Position numbers and translations under genes: made by a program. The notes below the pieces were generated by a model that did no database searches, was not told where the DNA came from, and worked only from the letters and a program-made list of their open reading frames with translations. From positions 1 to 9,008 of the forward strand of contig JAEWNX010000179.1 of NCBI GenBank assembly GCA_023461135.1: a stretch of DNA of 9,008 nucleotides, given 5' to 3'. This document shows, one piece after another, positions 1-6,551 of the stretch. The DNA is from Pseudomonadota bacterium (GTDB lineage Bacteria; Pseudomonadota; Alphaproteobacteria; Caulobacterales; Aquidulcibacteraceae). Every line of letters starts with the position of its first letter. Positions within the stretch are counted from its first letter, which is position 1.

Positions 1-386
1 AGATGATGGTCCAAGCCGTGCAGAGCGAAGAGGGCGCCGTCCACGCCATCACGCAATACGCCGTCATCTCGGCCGCCGCGCAACGCGCCGCCTGGATGGC
101 GCTTCGCCCCGTCACCGGCCGCACGCACCAGCTCCGCTTCCACATGGCCGAGATCGGCCACCCCATAGCGGGCGATCCCAAATACAAGGGCGACCGCCCA
201 ACACCGAACGAGCTCGCCGGCGCCCTGCAACTCCACGCCCGCGCCATCCGCTTGCCGCACCCAAGCAAGGGCGACCTCAACATTACGGCGCCTGCGCCGC
301 CGCACATGCGCGCCGCCTTCGATCTCCTGGGCTTCGATGAGCGCGATGCAAAGAATCCATTCGCCCCGTTCGAGGATGGGCGATGA
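1..386 (+). CDS. RluA-family pseudouridine synthase, C-terminal part (5' end outside window)
   Basis: The left edge cuts this gene; about 127 C-terminal residues are visible. It would isomerise specific uridines in 23S rRNA (or tRNA) to pseudouridine in the cytoplasm. The visible part carries the late conserved RluA/RluC/RluD block: a [21 protein letters not shown] stretch at roughly residues 38-58 of the visible part, followed by KY, then an [11 protein letters not shown] stretch typical of the last core strand. The catalytic-Asp motif (GRLD type) would lie upstream and is not in view, so activity cannot be judged. Family members are usually about 220-330 aa. The stop codon overlaps the start of the next gene in ATGA, which suggests translational coupling. 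RluA, RluC and RluD cannot be told apart from this fragment; an RluC-like enzyme is most likely. Confidence 0.93.
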   Translation, partial: MMVQAVQSEEGAVHAITQYAVISAAAQRAAWMALRPVTGRTHQLRFHMAEIGHPIAGDPKYKGDRPTPNELAGALQLHARAIRLPHPSKGDLNITAPAPPHMRAAFDLLGFDERDAKNPFAPFEDGR

Positions 387-2209
387 AAGCGTCCGCCGAA
401 GCGCAGGCCATCGCAAACGCGAGCCGCGCGCTTCTGGCGCAGGGCGATCCTGTCGGCGCCGAACGCGTCCTCCAGCCCGTGTTCAATCAACTGCGCTCGG
501 ACGCTTCGGTGCTGCACCTGATGGGCATCATCAAGCGCTCGCAAAACCAGATGCAGGAAGCCGAGCGTTATCTGCGCAGCGCCGTCGCATTCTCGCTGAG
601 CGAGGCGGGCTACTATAACGATCTCGGCGTCGTGCTGCAGGCGCGCGGCGCTTACGACGAAGCGATGCGCGTCTATCGCGCGGCCCAGGCGCTCACGCCC
701 CACGCCGCCGCGGTGCGCGTCAATATCGTGCATTGCCTGATGGAGAGCGGCCAGCTTGCGCAGGCCGAGCAGGAAGCGCGCGCGTACGTCGCCCAGGAGC
801 CGGGCGCCGAGTCTTGGACGCTGCTCGGCCAAGTGCAGCGCAATCAGGAGCGCCACGAAGACGCCGTCGCCTCCGCATCGGAAGCGCTCAAGCACCAGCC
901 GCGCATGCGCGCGCTGCATCTCAACTACGCCAACGCGCTCGATCGCGCCGGCCGCGGCCGCGAGGCGCTGGAAGTCTATGAAACGCTCGCCAAGCAGACG
1001 CTCGATTCCGCCGAACTCGCGCTCTCACTCGCACGCGCGCGCTTCACGGAAAACAAGAAGCAGGAAGCCGAAGAGGTGCTGGAGCAGGGGCTCGCCAAAT
1101 GGCCGACATCGCTTCAGCTCCACACCACGCTCGCGCGCGTCCGTACGCTGCGCGGGGAAGGCGAGAAAGCCACTGCGCTGGCCGAAGCGGAAATCGAGCG
1201 CCGCCCGCAGGACATCGCGCTCCGCCTCGCTGTCGCCGACGCCCTGCATCGCGGCAAGCATCACCAGCGCGCTCTGCAGATTCTGGCGGACGCTCTGAAG
1301 ACCGCGCCCGATTCTGCGCCAGTGCTCACCGCGTTCGGCGTGATCCTCGATGAACTCGACCGTCCGCTCGACGGCCTGAAGGCGTTGCGGCACGCCGCCG
1401 AGCATACCGACGACACCCGCAACGCGCGTCGCAATCTGCTCTCGACCCTCATCCGGGCCGGCCAGCCGCAAGAGGCGCTCGAAATCGCCCGCGCGCTGCG
1501 CGCCGAGGATCCCGACGAACAATATCTCATCGCCATCGAGGCGCTCGCCCTGCGCCGCCTCGGTGATAGCGCCTACAAAACCTTCAACGATTTCGAGCGC
1601 TACGTGCGCTGTTACGATGTCGAGGCGCCAAGCGGCTATTTCACCGTCCACAATTTCAACGCCACGCTGGCCGACGCGCTGCGACGCCAGCACCGCATTT
1701 CCGCCCATCCGTTCGACCAGCTCCTGCACAACGGCTCGCAAACCGGCCGCAACCTGATCGCGCTGAAAGAACCCGTGCTCGGCGCGTTCATGAAGGCCGC
1801 CGACGCGAGCGTGCGCGATTACATCTCGCGCCTGCCGAACGAGGCGGACGATCCGGTTGGCCGGCGCAAACAGGATCGCTACCGCTACGAGAATCTCTCC
1901 TCCACGCGCCTTCTGCGCGAGGGTTACCTGCCCAACCAGGTGCACGATCGCGGCTGGATCACTGGGCTTTACATCGCCGCTTCCGCGCCGAGCGAACAGC
2001 GGCGCTTCCCGCGCGCGGGGCACATCATGCTGGGGGCGCCCAACCGTCCCGTCGTCCAATGCGGGCCCGAACAATGGATCGAGCCGCGCGAGGGTCTGTT
2101 GGCGCTGTTTCCTTCCTATATCTGGCACGGCATCGCGCCCATCGAGGGCGCCGAACTCCTGACGCTGACCTTCGATGTCCTGCCGGTCCAAGACGAGGGG
2201 GAGAGATGA
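383..2209 (+). CDS. TPR-repeat protein with C-terminal 2OG-Fe(II)-oxygenase-like domain
   Basis: This is a 608-aa protein without a signal peptide or membrane segment. Residues about 36-390 form a long array of degenerate tetratricopeptide repeats, roughly ten, with recurring A/G-x-Y/L-A and terminal Pro spacing. Residues about 400-600 resemble the putative 2OG-Fe(II) oxygenase family that often follows TPRs (Pfam 2OG-FeII_Oxy_5 type). Landmarks are a [13 protein letters not shown] stretch at 520-532 and [12 protein letters not shown] at 575-586. The start overlaps the upstream stop (ATGA) and has a GAGG ribosome site at 372-375. From memory, the family carries H-x-H before RGW and an Arg in the last strand. 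Here the first His position is Gln519 and the Arg position appears to be Leu592, while His521 and His582 remain. The domain may bind metal poorly or be catalytically dead. The substrate is unknown; the TPRs probably recruit a protein partner. Confidence 0.85.
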   Translation: MKASAEAQAIANASRALLAQGDPVGAERVLQPVFNQLRSDASVLHLMGIIKRSQNQMQEAERYLRSAVAFSLSEAGYYNDLGVVLQARGAYDEAMRVYRAAQALTPHAAAVRVNIVHCLMESGQLAQAEQEARAYVAQEPGAESWTLLGQVQRNQERHEDAVASASEALKHQPRMRALHLNYANALDRAGRGREALEVYETLAKQTLDSAELALSLARARFTENKKQEAEEVLEQGLAKWPTSLQLHTTLARVRTLRGEGEKATALAEAEIERRPQDIALRLAVADALHRGKHHQRALQILADALKTAPDSAPVLTAFGVILDELDRPLDGLKALRHAAEHTDDTRNARRNLLSTLIRAGQPQEALEIARALRAEDPDEQYLIAIEALALRRLGDSAYKTFNDFERYVRCYDVEAPSGYFTVHNFNATLADALRRQHRISAHPFDQLLHNGSQTGRNLIALKEPVLGAFMKAADASVRDYISRLPNEADDPVGRRKQDRYRYENLSSTRLLREGYLPNQVHDRGWITGLYIAASAPSEQRRFPRAGHIMLGAPNRPVVQCGPEQWIEPREGLLALFPSYIWHGIAPIEGAELLTLTFDVLPVQDEGER

Positions 2210-2658
2210 AAAAGATCGATCTCGACACCGCGCCGAAAGGCGAGGGCACGCGCTATCCGCCGCCGCACAATGCGCCCTGCAAGGATCGCCGCTGGGTTCG
2301 CGCCGGCGACGCCGCCGGTCTCACGCAATTCGGCGTCAACATCGTCACGCTCGACCCCGGCGTCTGGTCCAGCCAGCGCCATTGGCACAGCCACGAAGAC
2401 GAATTCGTCTACATGCTCGAAGGCGAGCTCGTGCTCATCACCGACGCGGGCGAAGAGATCATGCGCCCCGGCGATTGCGCCGGCTTCACGGCCGGCGACC
2501 GCGATGGCCATCACCTGCAGAACCGCTCTGGAAAGCCCGCGCGTTTTCTCGTGGTCGGTTCGCGCAACCCCGAGGATTGGGGCGAGTATCCCGATCTCGA
2601 CATGAAATTCCTGCCCGGCCGCGGCGGCTACACGCGCAAGAACGGCGAGCCGTTGTAA
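2206..2658 (+). CDS. Small single-domain cupin protein
   Basis: This is a 150-aa cytoplasmic protein with one cupin_2 domain. Cupin motif 1 is visible as H59-x-H61, H63, E66 and G73. Motif 2 has P88-G89-D90, followed by H102/H103 and N106, so the usual metal ligands are present. The overall pattern resembles the uncharacterised COG3837-type cupins (SSxRHWHSHEDEFVYxLEGE). The ligand or reaction is unknown: such proteins can be isomerases, dioxygenases or small-molecule binders. I chose ATG at 2206 because a GAGGGGGAGAG ribosome site lies directly upstream and because ATGA overlaps the previous stop by 4 bp. The same frame is open upstream to 2059, but that would run 151 bp into the TPR gene and add a low-complexity Arg-rich leader. 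It is co-transcribed with its neighbours on both sides. Confidence 0.88.
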   Translation: MKKIDLDTAPKGEGTRYPPPHNAPCKDRRWVRAGDAAGLTQFGVNIVTLDPGVWSSQRHWHSHEDEFVYMLEGELVLITDAGEEIMRPGDCAGFTAGDRDGHHLQNRSGKPARFLVVGSRNPEDWGEYPDLDMKFLPGRGGYTRKNGEPL

Positions 2659-2661
2659 AGC

Positions 2662-3369
2662 GTGACCACCGAACCCGTCCGTCGCTTCTACGCCTCTGCC
2701 GCCGCCGTCGAGGACGCCGGCGCGCACAGCGTGCGCCTCGATCAGCGCACGCTGAAGACGCCCTCCGGCAAGCCGTTGCGCCTGCCCACGCGCGCGCTCG
2801 CCGAAGCCGTCGCCGCCGAATGGGACGCGCAGGGCGAACTGATCGTCCCAGCGACAATGCCCATCACGCGCTACGCCTTCGCCGCCGTCGATCTCATGGC
2901 CAGCAAGCGCGCCGAGATCGCGCGCGATCTCGCGAAATACATCAACACCGACCTCGTCGCGCATCGCGCCGACGCGCCCCCGCCGCTGGTGGCGCGCCAA
3001 AGCGCAGTGTGGGATCCGATCGTCGACTGGGGTGAGCATCGCCTGCACCTGCGGATCCCCGTGGTGACCGGCATCATGCCCGCCGACATACCGCCGCAGC
3101 ACCGCACGGTGCTCGAATGGGAAATCGACGACCTCGACGATTTCCGCGCGATGGCGTTGGCCCAAGCGGTTACGCTCGCCGGTTCTATCCTGATCGGTTT
3201 CGCCTTCCTGGAGGGCAAACTCGGCGCCGAGGCCGCCTTCGCCGCCGCCGCGCTCGACAACCTCTGGAGCCTGGAAAACTGGGGCGAAGACGCCGAAGCC
3301 CGCGCCCGCCTGGAGGCTCAGCGCGCCGAATGGATCGCGCTGCAGCGCTTCGTCACAGCGCTGGGCTAG
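2662..3369 (+). CDS. ATP12-family F1F0 ATP synthase assembly chaperone
   Basis: This 235-aa cytoplasmic chaperone belongs to the ATP12 family, which protects the F1 alpha subunit before it joins beta in the ATP synthase catalytic head. The protein matches the family along its length: RFY near the N-terminus, then LDQRTLKTPSGKPLRLPT (about 27-44), LAEAVAAEWDAQ, the MPITRYAFAAVD block, YINTDLVAHRADAPPPLVARQ, and the C-terminal LENWGEDAEA. The expected length is about 230-260 aa. The start is GTG at 2662, 3 bp after the cupin stop; no in-frame ATG precedes RRFY, so the non-ATG start is well supported. No strong ribosome site is visible because translation is probably coupled to the cupin gene. 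The family is typical of alphaproteobacteria and mitochondria, and it is the best lineage marker here. Confidence 0.93.
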   Translation: MTTEPVRRFYASAAAVEDAGAHSVRLDQRTLKTPSGKPLRLPTRALAEAVAAEWDAQGELIVPATMPITRYAFAAVDLMASKRAEIARDLAKYINTDLVAHRADAPPPLVARQSAVWDPIVDWGEHRLHLRIPVVTGIMPADIPPQHRTVLEWEIDDLDDFRAMALAQAVTLAGSILIGFAFLEGKLGAEAAFAAAALDNLWSLENWGEDAEARARLEAQRAEWIALQRFVTALG

Positions 3370-3397
3370 GGCGCTTTCGCAGCTCCGCGGGGGGGTG

Positions 3398-3410
3398 TAT
3401 TTAGCCTCCT
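3398..3410 (+). promoter_or_regulatory. Possible -10 box for a leaderless transcript of the 3411 gene
   Basis: TATTTA at 3398-3403 lies 7 bases before the ATG at 3411, the spacing expected between a -10 element and its transcription start. No Shine-Dalgarno sequence precedes the ATG; the bases there read CCTCCT, the opposite strand of one. A weak TTTCGC at 3375-3380 could be the -35. This is only an inference from spacing and composition. Confidence 0.3.
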
Positions 3411-4073
3411 ATGGATACCGTTACCGAAGCCCCGCGCAGCGGCTTGAAAGTGCTGAACCTCGACGCCGTCAAAGCCGGCAAGGTCAGCACCGAACCCTAT
3501 CGCTATGTGATCTGCGAAGGCGTGCTCACGCCCGAGAACGCCGCCGCCATCCGCGCCGATTTTCCGCAAACGACCTCCGTCGGTTTCCTCAACTCGACCG
3601 ACCTTTCGCGTGAAGGCGCCTATGCCGCGCTGCTCGACGATCTGGAAAGCCCCGAACTCGCCGCCGTGCTTTCCGAAAAGCTCGACCTCGATCTCTCCAA
3701 AGCCGGCCGCCTCATCACCGTGCGCCGCTGGTCGCGCAAAACCGACGGCCGCATCCACACCGATTCCGAGCGCAAGATTTCGACTTTCCTCGTCTATCTC
3801 AACGAGACATGGTCCGCCGCCGATTGCGGCGCCTTCCGCGTGCTGCGCGGCGAGAAGGATTTCGAGGACTATGTCGCCGAAGTGCCGCCCATCCAGGGCC
3901 ACGCCGTCGGCTTCAAGCGCGCCGACCATTCCTGGCACGGCCACAAGCCCTTCGAAGGCGAGCGCCTCGTTGTCCAGCTCACCTACCTGCAAAGCGCCGA
4001 AGCCGCCGAACACAAGCGCCGCGCCGCCGGCTTCCAGGGCTTCATGAAGAAGCTCTTCGAGCGCGTGGGCTGA
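3411..4073 (+). CDS. 2OG-Fe(II) oxygenase family protein
   Basis: This 220-aa cytoplasmic protein carries a prolyl-4-hydroxylase-like 2-oxoglutarate/Fe(II) oxygenase domain (2OG-FeII_Oxy_3 type) in its C-terminal half. The metal-binding H-x-D is H116-T117-D118 (in GRIHTDSERKISTFLVYLNE). The distal ligand is probably H176 (in DHSWHGH; H173 and H178 are nearby), and R185 (GERLVV) is well placed to hold 2-oxoglutarate. Unlike the TPR-linked domain upstream, this site looks complete. The N-terminal ~60 residues contain a YRYVICEGVL...ADFP region typical of these hydroxylases. The substrate cannot be read from the sequence; an amino acid, protein side chain or small metabolite are all possible. 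The gene is 41 bp downstream of the ATP12 gene and may have its own promoter. The start is the only ATG before the conserved region. Confidence 0.85.
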   Translation: MDTVTEAPRSGLKVLNLDAVKAGKVSTEPYRYVICEGVLTPENAAAIRADFPQTTSVGFLNSTDLSREGAYAALLDDLESPELAAVLSEKLDLDLSKAGRLITVRRWSRKTDGRIHTDSERKISTFLVYLNETWSAADCGAFRVLRGEKDFEDYVAEVPPIQGHAVGFKRADHSWHGHKPFEGERLVVQLTYLQSAEAAEHKRRAAGFQGFMKKLFERVG

Positions 4074-4074
4074 T

Positions 4075-4102
4075 TTGCTCTAGCCGCAAATCCCGCTAAC
4101 AC
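4075..4102 (+). promoter_or_regulatory. Candidate housekeeping promoter of the carboxylase gene
   Basis: A TTGCTC at 4075-4080 and a GCTAACAC at 4095-4102 match, with one mismatch in the downstream box, the alphaproteobacterial (Caulobacter-type) pattern TTGACGS - 10 to 14 bases - GCTANAWC; the spacing is 13. Transcription would start near 4108-4110, inside the palindrome at 4102-4121. Inference from pattern only. Confidence 0.4.
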
Positions 4103-4121
4103 CGCACTCAAGCGAGTGCGG
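4102..4121. repeat. Perfect palindrome (8-bp arms, 4-base centre) at the carboxylase promoter/leader
   Basis: CCGCACTC (4102-4109) and GAGTGCGG (4114-4121) are exact reverse complements separated by AAGC. The element overlaps the predicted -10 edge and transcription start. Its last two bases belong to the GGAG ribosome binding site (4120-4123), 8 bases before the ATG. It could be a DNA operator for a dimeric regulator or, if transcribed from further upstream, an RNA hairpin that hides the ribosome site. No T-run follows, so it is not a typical intrinsic terminator. Confidence 0.75.
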
Positions 4122-4131
4122 AGCAGCGCCC

Positions 4132-5664
4132 ATGAAAGACATCATCGCCAAGTTAGAGGAAAAGCGCGCGGCTGCCCGCGCGGGCGGGGGCGAGAAGCGC
4201 ATGGCGGCCCAGCACGCCAAGGGCAAGCTCACCGCGCGCGAGCGCATCGAGCTCCTGCTCGACGAAGGCTCGTTCGAAGAGCTCGACATGTTCGTCGAGC
4301 ATCGCTCGTCCGAATTCGGCATGGAGAAAAACAAAATCCCCGGCGACGGCGTCGTCACCGGCTGGGGCACCATCAACGGGCGCCTCGTCTACGTCTTCTC
4401 CAAGGACTTCACCGTCATCGGGCGTTCGCTCTCGGGCGCGCACGCCGAGAAGATCTGCAAAGTGCAGGACATGGCGATGAAGAACGGCGCGCCCATCGTC
4501 GGCATTTTTGACGCCGGCGGCGCGCGCATCCAGGAGGGCGTGGAATCGCTCGCCGGCTACGCCGACATTTTCCAGCGCAACATCCTCGCCTCCGGCGTCA
4601 TTCCGCAAATCAGCGTCATCATGGGCCCGTGCGCGGGCGGCGACGTCTACTCCCCCGCCATGACCGACTTCATCTTCATGGTGAAGGACACGAGCTACAT
4701 GTATGTCACCGGCCCCGAAGTCGTAAAAACCGTGACCAACGAAATCGTCACGCACGAAGAACTGGGCGGCGCGCGCGTGCACGCGGCAAAGTCCGGCGTC
4801 GCCGACGGCGCGTTCGAGAACGATTTCGAAACGCTGACGCAGATGCGCCGCCTGATCGATTTCCTGCCGCTCTCCAACCGCGAAAAGCCGCCCACGCGCC
4901 CGCAATACGATGATGCCGCGCGCGAGGAGCCATCGCTCGATCGCCTCATCCCCGACAACCCCAATAAGCCCTACGACATGAAGGAGCTGATCGAGAAAGT
5001 CGCCGACGAAGGCGATTTCTTCGAGATCGGCGCCGAGTTCGGCAAGAACATCATCACCGCCTTCGCCCGCCTCGACGGCTCAACCGTCGGCATCGTCGCC
5101 AATCAGCCCATGACGCTCGCGGGCGTGCTCGACATCGACGCCTCCCGCAAAGCCGCGCGCTTCGTGCGTTTCTGCGACGCCTTCAACATTCCCATCGTCA
5201 CTTTCGTCGACGTGCCGGGCTTCCTGCCGGGCACGCGCCAGGAGCTGGGCGGCCTCATCAAGCACGGCGCCAAACTCCTCTTCGCCTACGGCGAAGCCAC
5301 GGTGCCGAAAGTCACAGTGATCACGCGCAAAGCCTATGGCGGCGCCTACGACGTCATGAGCTCCAAGCACCTACGCGGCGACGTCAACTACGGCTGGCCC
5401 TCCGCCGAAATCGCCGTGATGGGCGCGAAGGGCGCCGTCGAAATCATCTTCCGCGCCGACATCGGCGACCCCGAAAAAATCGCCGCGCGCACCAAAGAAT
5501 ATTCCGACCGCTTCGCCAACCCGTTCGTTGCAGCGTCCCTCGGCTACATCGACGACGTGATCATGCCGCGCGAAACCCGCAAACGCATCATCCGCGCGCT
5601 GATGACGCTCAAGAACAAGAAACTAGAAAACCCCTGGAAGAAACACGACAACATTCCGTTGTGA
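4132..5664 (+). CDS. pccB: Acyl-CoA carboxylase beta subunit, propionyl-CoA carboxylase type
   Basis: This 510-aa protein is the carboxyltransferase subunit that moves CO2 from carboxybiotin (on the alpha subunit) to propionyl-CoA, giving methylmalonyl-CoA. The two crotonase-like halves are visible. The N-terminal oxyanion region has GGARIQEG at 129-136. The C-terminal one has [11 protein letters not shown] with G403-G404 and is followed by [25 protein letters not shown]. The C-terminus, [12 protein letters not shown], closely matches the human PCCB ending (RPWRKHANIPL, from memory), and the length is as expected. Substrate preference for propionyl-CoA over methylcrotonyl- or acetyl-CoA is inferred from this similarity. 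The ATG at 4132 has GGAG at 4120-4123. The biotin-carrying alpha subunit and methylmalonyl-CoA mutase are not in the window. The gene has its own candidate promoter and a palindrome in the leader, which suggests separate control. Confidence 0.94.
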   Translation: MKDIIAKLEEKRAAARAGGGEKRMAAQHAKGKLTARERIELLLDEGSFEELDMFVEHRSSEFGMEKNKIPGDGVVTGWGTINGRLVYVFSKDFTVIGRSLSGAHAEKICKVQDMAMKNGAPIVGIFDAGGARIQEGVESLAGYADIFQRNILASGVIPQISVIMGPCAGGDVYSPAMTDFIFMVKDTSYMYVTGPEVVKTVTNEIVTHEELGGARVHAAKSGVADGAFENDFETLTQMRRLIDFLPLSNREKPPTRPQYDDAAREEPSLDRLIPDNPNKPYDMKELIEKVADEGDFFEIGAEFGKNIITAFARLDGSTVGIVANQPMTLAGVLDIDASRKAARFVRFCDAFNIPIVTFVDVPGFLPGTRQELGGLIKHGAKLLFAYGEATVPKVTVITRKAYGGAYDVMSSKHLRGDVNYGWPSAEIAVMGAKGAVEIIFRADIGDPEKIAARTKEYSDRFANPFVAASLGYIDDVIMPRETRKRIIRALMTLKNKKLENPWKKHDNIPL

Positions 5665-5691
5665 GGCTGCAGGTTCAAGGGGAGTCAGGGC

Positions 5692-6358
5692 ATGCGCATG
5701 TGGTGGTTGGCGATTGTTCTCGCTTGCTGTTCGCCGACGCCGAATGCCTCGTCACCCACAGAAGATCGGCAAAGCGCATCGCCGGCTGAGGTGCGGGCAG
5801 CGCGCGAGTTGCTCGATGTTTATCCAGACTGGCGCGCTTGCTGTTTCAGCCAGACGAGGCTTTGAAGCGGGAGGATCGGAGATTTGGAGTTCTTGGGAAG
5901 CTGATCCAGCCTTCGTGACAATGCGCCCCGCGACTCGCGAGTCGATACGCACGTATCTGTTGAATGAGTACCCGCGACAAGCCGCTGACGAGGCAATCAC
6001 TGCGGCTCCGGCGATCCTAGACTCCGCCGCCCCTCGACTAGCCTCGCTTTTCACGCGGAACGAGATCGAACAAATCAGCGCGTTCCTTCGGTCGGAAGAA
6101 GGGCGGACATGGTTCGTTGCAGCTGTAGCGTCGGGCAATGCGGATTACACACCGACCGAAGCCGAGTCTCGGGCGCTAGACGAGTTCTCTGAATCCGCTG
6201 CTGGTCAAGCCTGGTCGCCCGAGTTCAATCAGTTTATTTACGATGTGAGCTCCGAGGTGATCAGTGCACGTGCGCCGGAGTTGCGTCGAACCATGCTCAC
6301 ACGGGTATGCGACTTAGCTGCGGACGAATGTCCATCAGGTTTCGTGCCCGACCCCTAG
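5692..6358 (+). pseudogene. Frameshifted gene for a secreted or lipoprotein DUF2059-like protein
   Basis: A strong ribosome site (AAGGGGAG, 5677-5684) precedes ATG 5692. That frame encodes a hydrophobic signal sequence (MRMWWLAIVLACCSPTP; VLAC is a near-lipobox with Cys12), then SPAEVRAARELLDV, and stops at 5863-5865. The rest of the protein continues in the frame one base over, ending at TAG 6356-6358. Dropping one T from the GTTT run at 5818-5821 joins them as ELLDV-IQTGALAVSARRGFEAG, giving one 221-aa product. The body contains LFTRNEIEQISAFLRSEEGRTWF, which resembles the DUF2059 pattern (FTxxELxxLxxFYxSxxGxxxx), plus two Cys near the C-terminus. Hand-counted GC on four lines is about 55%, against about 70% in the carboxylase gene. 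The downstream frame is also open from ATG 5816 (no signal peptide) or an artificial-looking Arg-rich start at 5714. Pseudogene, sequencing error or programmed frameshift remain possible. Function unknown. Confidence 0.6.
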
Positions 6359-6407
6359 GCGCCTTGGACACCCTTGGCTTGGCATCCCGGAGTATCGCGC
6401 AGCGAAG

Positions 6408-6543
6408 AACCCTCTCCCTCCTTTGGGAGGGAGAGGGCAGGGTGAGGGTGGAGCGCCGGCGGAGCGTGACTAGCTCAGCGCCGCTCTCGGAAAATTCCGC
6501 GCCGCACCCTCACCTAACCTCTCCCGCAAATGCGGGAGAGGGA
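6408..6543. repeat. Palindromic MITE-like intergenic element with two hairpins
   Basis: This fills most of the 193-bp gap between convergent genes. The left hairpin is CCCTCTCCCTCC (6410-6421) pairing exactly with GGAGGGAGAGGG (6426-6437). The right hairpin is CCTCTCCCGC (6518-6527) pairing with GCGGGAGAGG (6532-6541). Between them, GGTGAGGGTG (6441-6450) pairs with CACCCTCACC (6505-6514). The reverse complement of the right end closely follows the left end for about 45 bp, so the whole unit is an imperfect inverted repeat around a roughly 50-bp centre. From memory, GGGAGAGGG/GTGAGGG palindromes of this kind are dispersed in many proteobacterial genomes. No coding capacity is seen. It probably also serves as a two-way transcription end. 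Confidence 0.75.
6410..6437. terminator. Candidate bidirectional terminator hairpin (left arm of the palindromic element)
   Basis: A 12-bp perfect, very GC-rich stem with a 4-base TTTG loop lies 51 bp after the + strand gene and downstream of the converging minus-strand run. There is no U-tract on either side, so termination is inferred from stem strength and position between convergent genes. Confidence 0.4.
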
Positions 6544-6551
6544 CGACAGTG

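Noticed and set aside
1025..2191. 388-codon open frame on the - strand
   Set aside because: Antisense of the TPR-oxygenase gene, typical of GC-rich DNA; no recognisable domain.
2059..2205. Upstream extension of the cupin gene
   Set aside because: It overlaps the conserved end of the TPR-oxygenase gene and adds low-complexity residues; ATG 2206 has a strong ribosome site.
2116..3165. 349-codon open frame on the - strand
   Set aside because: Antisense of the cupin and ATP12 genes, both of which have strong family matches.
4102..4121. Palindrome as an intrinsic terminator of the upstream oxygenase gene
   Set aside because: No T-run follows, and it sits 10 bases before the carboxylase start codon, so an operator or leader hairpin fits better.
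5714..5815. Start of the DUF2059-like protein at 5714
   Set aside because: It encodes an Arg-rich stretch unlike a protein N-terminus and has no ribosome site, whereas ATG 5692 in the other frame has a ribosome site and signal peptide.
6410..6541. CRISPR-like repeats
   Set aside because: The repeated CCTCTCCC units are inverted hairpin arms, not evenly spaced direct repeats with unique spacers.
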